In this document: positions 14,081-18,148 of the stretch, one piece after another | Layout: the number at the start of each line of letters is the position of its first letter | How positions within the stretch are numbered: position 1 is the first letter of the stretch | Source: an uncultured Pseudoflavonifractor sp. | Lineage (GTDB): Bacteria; Bacillota; Clostridia; Oscillospirales; Oscillospiraceae | Assembly (NCBI GenBank): GCA_947565875.1 | Contig: CANOHR010000007.1 | Span: 1-18,148 of the forward strand | DNA length: 18,148 nucleotides | Direction: 5' to 3' | The notes under the pieces: generated by a model | The model's input: the letters and a program-made list of their open reading frames with translations, nothing else | Database searches by the model: none | What the model was told of the DNA's origin: nothing | Position numbers and translations under genes: made by a program

Positions 14081-15298
14081 ATGATGACGCTGGAAGATTT
14101 CAAGGCCGCCCGCAAGGTGCTGGACGGTGTGATCTCCCCTACCCACTTGGTCTGCTCCCCCGCCTTCTCCAGGGCTACGGGAAACCAGGTATACCTGAAG
14201 CCGGAAAACATGCAGATCACCGGTGCCTATAAGATCCGGGGCGCCTGTTTCAAGATCAGTACCCTCACCGATGAGCAGAAGGCCAAGGGACTTATCACCG
14301 CCTCGGCAGGAAATCACGCTCAGGGGGTGGCCTTTGCAGCCCAGGCCGCCGGAGTGCGGGCCACCATCGTTATGCCTACCACCACTCCCCTGGTAAAGGT
14401 AAACAACACCAAGGACTACGGTGCCAATGTGGTACTGTTTGGAGAGACCTTTGATGACGCCGCCGCAGAAGCCCAAAGGCTTGTAAAGGAGAAGGGCTAT
14501 ACGTATATCCCTCCCTTTAACGACCTGACGGTAGCCACCGGCCAGGGCACCATCTCCTATGAGATATTTTCCGACCTTCCCGACGTGGATGTGATCCTGG
14601 TCCCCATCGGGGGCGGCGGACTGGCGGCGGGCGTATCCACGCTGGCAAAGCTTCTTAATCCGAAGGTCACCGTCATTGGAGTGGAACCCACCGGGGCCGC
14701 CTCTATGAAGGCCTGCCTGGAGGCGGGACATATCGTTACCCTTCCCCAGGTGGACACCATTGCCGACGGCGTGGCGGTAAAGACCCCGGGAGACCTGGTA
14801 TTCCCCTACATTCAAGAGAACATCGACGAGATCATCACCATTCCTGACGCCGAGTTGGTGGACGCTTTCCTGGACATGATGGAAAAGCACAAGATGATCG
14901 TGGAGAACGCGGGGCTTCTCACTGTGGCCGCTCTCAAACACCTGAAGGGGAAAGGAAAAAATGTGGTCCCCGTCCTCTCCGGCGGCAACATGGATGTGAT
15001 CACCGTCTCCTCCCTGGTCCAGCACGGCCTGGTAAGCCGGGGAAGGATCTTCACCTTCTCGGTGATCCTGCCCGACCGCCCCGGCGAGTTGCTGCGGGTC
15101 TCCCAGGTACTGGCGGAGAATAACGGCAACACCATTAAGCTGGAACACAACCAGTTCGTCAATCTGAACCGGCAGTCCGGGGTGGAGCTTCGGGTCACTC
15201 TGGAAGCCTTCGGCCATGAGCATAAAGCCCAGATCCTGAACGCCCTTAAGGCGGCGGGCTATAACGCCAGGGAGGTCTCCACCACAGAAGTTTACTGA
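14081..15298 (+). CDS. ilvA: Threonine ammonia-lyase
   Basis: This PLP enzyme deaminates threonine to 2-oxobutanoate and ammonia, feeding isoleucine synthesis or threonine catabolism. The 405-aa protein has the PLP lysine in 'GAYKIRGA' (Lys51), 'SAGNHAQG' at 75-82, the phosphate-binding GGGG loop at 177-180 and 'SGGNMD' at 300-305. A single ACT-like regulatory domain follows from about 325 ('FSVILPDRPGELLRVSQVL'). This is the shorter, about 400-aa form rather than the 510-aa IlvA with two ACT-like domains. Two ATG codons stand in tandem (14081 and 14084). The ribosome binding site is weak: AAAAGAG lies 13 bases upstream. It is divergent from spoIIIA and appears to be monocistronic. Confidence 0.95.
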   Translation: MMTLEDFKAARKVLDGVISPTHLVCSPAFSRATGNQVYLKPENMQITGAYKIRGACFKISTLTDEQKAKGLITASAGNHAQGVAFAAQAAGVRATIVMPTTTPLVKVNNTKDYGANVVLFGETFDDAAAEAQRLVKEKGYTYIPPFNDLTVATGQGTISYEIFSDLPDVDVILVPIGGGGLAAGVSTLAKLLNPKVTVIGVEPTGAASMKACLEAGHIVTLPQVDTIADGVAVKTPGDLVFPYIQENIDEIITIPDAELVDAFLDMMEKHKMIVENAGLLTVAALKHLKGKGKNVVPVLSGGNMDVITVSSLVQHGLVSRGRIFTFSVILPDRPGELLRVSQVLAENNGNTIKLEHNQFVNLNRQSGVELRVTLEAFGHEHKAQILNALKAAGYNAREVSTTEVY

Positions 15299-15305
15299 TC
15301 CATCA

Positions 15306-15351
15306 GGGAGCAAACAGACGCTCCCGGCCGGACCTCTGCCCAGCCGGGAGC
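15306..15351 (+). terminator. Hairpins after ilvA with two exclusive foldings
   Basis: A 9-bp stem, GCTCCCGGC (15320-15328) with GCCGGGAGC (15343-15351), begins 22 bases after the ilvA stop. The same left arm can instead pair with GGGAGC at 15306-15311 in a 6-bp stem with an 8-base loop. No U tract follows, so simple intrinsic termination is doubtful. It may serve as an RNA end protector or as part of the structured region described next. Confidence 0.45.
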
Positions 15352-15540
15352 TATATGATGCGGCGCCGGGGCCCATCTTCCCCGCCGCTGCCGGATCGTG
15401 GGTCCTGCTTGACTGGGAGGCCGGCGGGAGACGGGTCGGTCATCCGCTTAGGTCATCCTATGACAGGACAGGGCTCCAGGTGCCCGTCAGGCGGGTCCAC
15501 TGCCGGAGCAAATGTCCCCCCCTCCCCAAGACCATTTTGA
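15352..15540 (+). other. GC-rich, highly structured non-coding region before rpe
   Basis: The gap between ilvA and rpe is 256 bases and contains no convincing gene. Visible stems include GCGGC...GCCGC enclosing GGGG/CCCC (15360-15388), GCCGG/CCGGC (15390-15425), GTCAT-CCT-ATGAC (15452-15464) and a long imperfect hairpin closed by GCTCC/GGAGC (15473-15509). GGTCATCC occurs twice, 13 bases apart (15438 and 15451). The stretch resembles a structured RNA or rpe leader. I do not recognise any riboswitch core, T-box, 6S, tmRNA or SRP motif. Confidence 0.45.
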
Positions 15541-15554
15541 AAGGACGATGTGTT

Positions 15555-16202
15555 ATGGTCAAGGTCGCTCCCTCCATCCTCTCCGCCGACTTTTGCGAAT
15601 TGGGGCGGGATATCAAGGCCGTCTCCTCCGCCGACTGGCTCCATGTGGACGTGATGGACGGCATGTTCGTCCCAAATATCTCCATCGGGGTCCCGGTGGT
15701 CCAGTCTATCCGCAGACATACCGACATGTTCCTGGACACTCACCTGATGGTGGAAAAGCCGGGGCGGTATATTTCCGCCTTCGCCAAGGCGGGGGCGGAC
15801 CTGCTCACCGTCCATCTGGAGGCGGACATGCCGCCGGCCATTCACTCCGCCTTGGATGAGATGGAGACCCTGGGGGTAAAGAGAGGGATTGCCCTGCGGC
15901 CCATTACCGCCGCTGAGGCTGTGCTTCCCTATCTGGAAAAAGGACTGGACCTGATCCTGGTCATGACGGTGGAGCCCGGCTTTGGCGGACAGGCTTTTAT
16001 GGCAGACCAGCTTCCGAAGATCGCCGCTATCCGCTCCTACATTGAGAAATACTGTCCCTCCTGCCACCTGGAGGTGGACGGAGGCATTGCCCCGAAGACC
16101 GCCAGGCGGTGCGTGGAGGCAGGGGCCGATGTGCTGGTGGCGGGAAGCGCGGTATACGGGGCAAGGGATATCCCCGGAGCCATCGCGGCGCTGAGGGGAT
16201 AA
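15555..16202 (+). CDS. rpe: Ribulose-phosphate 3-epimerase
   Basis: Rpe interconverts ribulose 5-phosphate and xylulose 5-phosphate in the pentose phosphate pathway. The 215-aa TIM-barrel protein begins 'MVKVAPSILSADF'. Its metal and catalytic residues are in place: Ser8, His30 and Asp32 in 'LHVDVMDGMFVPNIS', His63 in 'DTHLM', and Asp175 in 'EVDGGI'. The phosphate-binding 'VEPGFGGQ' lies at 139-146. The frame is open from 15480, but those 25 residues are unlike the family. ATG at 15555 has AAAGGA nine bases upstream. The usual neighbour rsgA is absent, and the gene stands alone between two non-coding gaps. Confidence 0.95.
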   Translation: MVKVAPSILSADFCELGRDIKAVSSADWLHVDVMDGMFVPNISIGVPVVQSIRRHTDMFLDTHLMVEKPGRYISAFAKAGADLLTVHLEADMPPAIHSALDEMETLGVKRGIALRPITAAEAVLPYLEKGLDLILVMTVEPGFGGQAFMADQLPKIAAIRSYIEKYCPSCHLEVDGGIAPKTARRCVEAGADVLVAGSAVYGARDIPGAIAALRG

Positions 16203-16240
16203 ATGAAAATTTACCGCAGCAATCAGAAGAGGGAGAGCGT

Positions 16241-16345
16241 GGGGCGCGACGCCCCGGCGCGCCATAACGTGGTACCATACAGGAGCGGCGGGCCGAGGCG
16301 TCCCGCCCTACGATCCTAACGAACGCGGGTCGTAGGGGACCACCC
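16241..16345. repeat. Repeat-rich gap between rpe and recR, including GTAGGG-type copies
   Basis: The 199-base gap holds several hairpins and no gene. GGGGCG-CGA-CGCCCC forms a 6-bp stem at 16241-16255. A GTAGGGCGGG unit runs on the minus strand from 16311 to about 16285 and folds through GGCGGG/CCCGCC. A shorter GTAGGGGACC unit lies at 16332-16345 on the plus strand. The remaining 56 bases before recR are AT-rich and could hold a promoter, for example TATTAT near 16375, but no good -35 is visible. Confidence 0.55.
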
Positions 16346-16401
16346 ATAAATCTTCATTTATTTCCCGCCCATCTATTATATCCGAACCGAGGTGCAGACT
16401 G

Positions 16402-17004
16402 ATGGAATATTTCCCTCCCGCTTTGGAGGCTCTCACTGAGCAATTTGCCCGGCTTCCGGGAGTGGGCAGAAAGTCCGCCCAGCGTCTCAGCTTTTTTGTA
16501 TTGGGCCTTCCCGACGAGGAGGCCAGGGCCTTTGCCGACGCTATCGTCACCGCCAAAAGGACCATTTCCCTGTGCCCGGTGTGCCGCAGCTTTACCGAGG
16601 GCGAAGGTCTGTGTCCCATCTGCCAAAGCTCCAAGCGGGACGAGGGCACCGTCTGCGTGGTGGCCGACCCCAAAGACGTAGCCGCTTTGGAGCGGTCTCG
16701 GGAGTATAACGGCCGTTATCATGTGCTTCACGGAGTTATCTCCCCCATGAACCACGTGGGCCCCGACGACCTGCACATCAAGGAGTTGGTGGAGCGGGTA
16801 TCCACTGGAAGCATCCGTGAGGTCATCATGGCCACCAACCCCACCACCGAAGGGGAAGCTACCGCCATGTACCTGTCCCGGCTGCTGAAACCCTTTGGGG
16901 TGCGGGTGACTCGTCTTGCCTACGGTGTTCCCGTAGGCGGACAGCTGGAATTCGCCGATGACGCCACCCTTACGAGGGCTTTGGAGGGACGGCGGGAGAT
17001 GTAA
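16402..17004 (+). CDS. recR: Recombination mediator protein RecR
   Basis: RecR acts with RecO and RecF to load RecA at gaps. The 200-aa protein has the standard layout. A helix-hairpin-helix runs at about 10-30 ('RLPGVGRKSAQRLSFFVL'). A four-cysteine zinc finger has Cys58, Cys61, Cys71 and Cys74. A Toprim domain follows from about 82 ('VCVVADPKDVAALE'), with 'ATNPTTEGEATAMYL'. The C-terminus has 'RVTRLAYGVPVGGQLEFADDATLTRAL'. ATG at 16402 follows GAGGTG with about eight bases. recR is often beside dnaX and ybaB, but here it stands apart between repeat-rich gaps. Confidence 0.97.
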   Translation: MEYFPPALEALTEQFARLPGVGRKSAQRLSFFVLGLPDEEARAFADAIVTAKRTISLCPVCRSFTEGEGLCPICQSSKRDEGTVCVVADPKDVAALERSREYNGRYHVLHGVISPMNHVGPDDLHIKELVERVSTGSIREVIMATNPTTEGEATAMYLSRLLKPFGVRVTRLAYGVPVGGQLEFADDATLTRALEGRREM

Positions 17005-17014
17005 ATAAGGAGGA

Positions 17015-17031
17015 CAGGGCGAGGCGCCCTG
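17015..17031 (+). repeat. Small GC hairpin after recR
   Basis: CAGGGCG-AGG-CGCCCTG is a perfect 7-bp stem starting ten bases after the recR stop. It is similar in layout to the GGGGCG-CGA-CGCCCC hairpin at 16241, and it also stands ahead of a GTAGGG-type unit, so the two may be parts of one composite repeat. No U tract follows. Confidence 0.45.
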
Positions 17032-17056
17032 CCCCACAATTTCACAGTCCAAATCC

Positions 17057-17088
17057 GTAGGGGCGGCCCCATGTGGCCGCCCTTTTTT
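17057..17088 (+). terminator. recR terminator formed from a GTAGGGGCG-type repeat
   Basis: GGGCGGCC (17061-17068) and GGCCGCCC (17075-17082) form a perfect 8-bp stem with a CCATGT loop, followed directly by TTTTTT (17083-17088). The unit begins GTAGGGGCG, like the repeat at 8641-8667. It ends only 17 bases before the start codon of the next gene, leaving no space for a promoter between them. Confidence 0.8.
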
Positions 17089-17105
17089 GAGAGGAGGTGC
17101 AGCTT

Positions 17106-18148
17106 ATGTCCCAGGCAAGGCTCTTTGAGTTGGTCTATCTGCTGCTGGAAAAGGGAAAGGTGTCTGCCCCCGAGTTGGCGGAGCGGTTCGAGGTATCGGT
17201 ACGGACCATCTACCGGGACGTAGACGCCCTCTCCACCGCCGGGGTCCCCATTTACGCCATTCCGGGGCGGAATGGGGGCGTCGCTCTGATGGAACACTAT
17301 GTACTGAGCAAGGCCACCCTCTCCGGCGAGGAGCAGGACCAGCTTCTCACCGCCCTCCGCTCCCTATCCGGCACCCTGGGGACCGACTCGGAGGAGACCC
17401 TCTCCAAGCTCTCCGGTCTCTTTCACCGCCAGGAGCCCCAGTGGCTGGAGGTGGACCTCTCCCGTTGGGGCAGCAGGCAGGGCGGACAGGCCGCCTTTTC
17501 TCTTTTGCGGGACGCCATCCTGTCCCGCAAGGTCATCACCTTTACCTATGCCGGCTCCTATGGAAACACAGTTCCCCGGAGAGTTTTACCCGTCAAGCTG
17601 GTCTTTAAGGGGCAGGCCTGGTATCTGCAGGGTCTTTGTCTTGACAAACAGAACTACCGCACCTTTAAGCTATCCCGTATTCGTGACCTTATGGCGACGG
17701 AAAGCACTCTTCCCGCACCCCCGGCGCCTCCCCCCATCGACGGGGACTCTCCTCCCTCCTGCCCCACCGTCAGCCTGGTCCTCCGCTGCTCTCCCGCTTT
17801 GGCCTACCGGATCTACGACGAGTTTGAGCCGGAGCAGATCAACGCTCTGGATGACGGCTCCTTCCGGGTGGAGGCGGAGTTCCCGGAGGATAACTGGGTC
17901 TACGGCTATCTTCTCTCCTTCGGGCCCCTGATGGAAGTTCTGGAGCCGGAGCGGGTCAGGAGCGCTCTGGCAGAACTGGCCCGTCAAATTTTATTTCGCT
18001 GCGAAAACCCTGTCATAGGACGTCAGGGTTTGGGTGCTATCATGGGGACATCTCATTTAAAGGAGGACGCCACCATGACCAAAGAGACCACACCCTTTTG
18101 CCAATCCTGCTCCATGCCCCTTACCGATGACCTGAGAGGTTCCGAAGC
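17106..18148 (+). CDS. YafY-type HTH/WYL-domain transcriptional regulator, frame open to window end
   Basis: This protein is a DNA-binding regulator of the YafY/WYL type. Residues 1-55 form a DeoR-like winged helix-turn-helix ('VSAPELAERFEVSVRTIYRDVDALS', then 'PGRNGGVALM'). The middle is helical. The WYL domain lies around 140-195 and contains the motif itself in 'AWYLQGLCLDKQNYRTFKLSRI'. A WCX-like C-terminal domain ends near residue 297. ATG at 17106 follows GAGGAGGTG. The frame has no stop before the window ends. It passes through a linker of about 25 residues into the zinc-ribbon gene whose own ATG (18075) is codon 324. It is therefore either a regulator/zinc-ribbon fusion or a regulator with a lost stop. 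A terminator hairpin precedes it. Confidence 0.85.
   Translation, partial: MSQARLFELVYLLLEKGKVSAPELAERFEVSVRTIYRDVDALSTAGVPIYAIPGRNGGVALMEHYVLSKATLSGEEQDQLLTALRSLSGTLGTDSEETLSKLSGLFHRQEPQWLEVDLSRWGSRQGGQAAFSLLRDAILSRKVITFTYAGSYGNTVPRRVLPVKLVFKGQAWYLQGLCLDKQNYRTFKLSRIRDLMATESTLPAPPAPPPIDGDSPPSCPTVSLVLRCSPALAYRIYDEFEPEQINALDDGSFRVEAEFPEDNWVYGYLLSFGPLMEVLEPERVRSALAELARQILFRCENPVIGRQGLGAIMGTSHLKEDATMTKETTPFCQSCSMPLTDDLRGSE
18005..18043 (+). promoter_or_regulatory. Operator-like dyad and extended -10 before the zinc-ribbon gene
   Basis: AAACCCTG (18005-18012) and CAGGGTTT (18024-18031) form a perfect 8-bp inverted repeat with an 11-base spacer. It is followed by TGCTATCAT (18035-18043), an extended -10. 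The expected -35 position reads ATAGGA and lies inside the dyad. This is the pattern of an activator-dependent promoter, and the adjacent WYL regulator is the natural candidate. All of it lies within the regulator's open frame. Confidence 0.55.
18075..18148 (+). CDS. Zinc-ribbon domain protein, 5' part only
   Basis: ATG at 18075 has a strong AAAGGAGG seven bases upstream. The 24 visible residues include 'FCQSCSMPL', the first metal-binding knuckle of a small putative zinc-ribbon family that usually reads FCQSCGMPL. Family members I recall are about 80-100 aa, and the second cysteine pair would lie beyond the window. The frame is the same as that of the upstream WYL regulator, with no stop between, so it may be made as an independent protein, as a fusion, or both. 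Its function is unknown. Confidence 0.65.
   Translation, partial: MTKETTPFCQSCSMPLTDDLRGSE

Noticed and set aside
14027..15376. 449-residue minus-strand open frame opposite ilvA
   Set aside because: It is antisense to a clear ilvA gene, has no recognisable domain, and reflects the GC-rich codon pattern of the true gene.
15453..16265. 270-residue minus-strand open frame over rpe and the adjoining gaps
   Set aside because: It lies antisense to rpe and crosses hairpin-rich non-coding DNA. The composition is shadow-like (many Gly, His, Arg, Pro).
16241..17031. CRISPR array suggested by repeated GC hairpins
   Set aside because: The units are few, of different lengths and sequences, irregularly spaced, in both orientations, and no cas gene is present.

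Overview
The window looks like chromosomal core sequence from an endospore-forming, GC-rich Clostridia, most likely of the Oscillospirales group (Flavonifractor, Lawsonibacter or Intestinimonas-like). The grounds are a complete spoIIIA sporulation operon, the Firmicutes order nusB / xseA / xseB / ispA / dxs / tlyA / nadK / argR, high GC codon use, and short GTAGGG-type intergenic hairpin repeats that I recall from this group. The lineage is an inference; no rRNA or tRNA is present.

Layout. (1) Bases 30-8511, minus strand: one tightly packed operon in transcription order nusB, a TsaD/Kae1-like paralog, a 55-aa membrane protein, xseA, xseB, ispA, a divergent PAP2 protein, dxs, tlyA, nadK, argR. 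Many junctions overlap by four bases (GTGA) and several starts are GTG or TTG, so translational coupling is likely. (2) 8512-8738: intergenic, with two hairpin terminators, one interspersed repeat and a candidate nusB promoter. (3) 8739-13906, minus strand: spoIIIAA to spoIIIAH behind a good sigma-E-like promoter, then an asp23/Gls24-type gene with its own candidate promoter. (4) 13907-14080: divergent control region shared by spoIIIA and ilvA. (5) 14081 to the end, plus strand: ilvA, a 256-base structured non-coding stretch, rpe, a repeat-rich gap, recR, a terminator-like hairpin, a WYL-type regulator and the start of a zinc-ribbon gene cut by the window end.

How the genes fit together. The housekeeping operon joins transcription antitermination (nusB), nuclease activity (xseAB), isoprenoid precursor and chain synthesis (dxs, ispA, perhaps the PAP2 protein), rRNA methylation (tlyA), NADP supply (nadK) and arginine control (argR). 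The spoIIIA genes encode the mother-cell part of the channel that links the two compartments during engulfment.

Most unusual points. The WYL regulator reading frame stays open, in frame, straight into the zinc-ribbon gene, although the join carries a dyad, an extended -10 and a strong ribosome binding site. The ilvA-rpe gap is long, GC-rich and full of hairpins, and I do not recognise it as a known RNA family. A TsaD paralog with an HQQGH metal motif and an unannotated-size membrane protein sit between nusB and xseA. spoIIIAE has no convincing start codon. I saw no CRISPR array, prophage, transposon or defence system.
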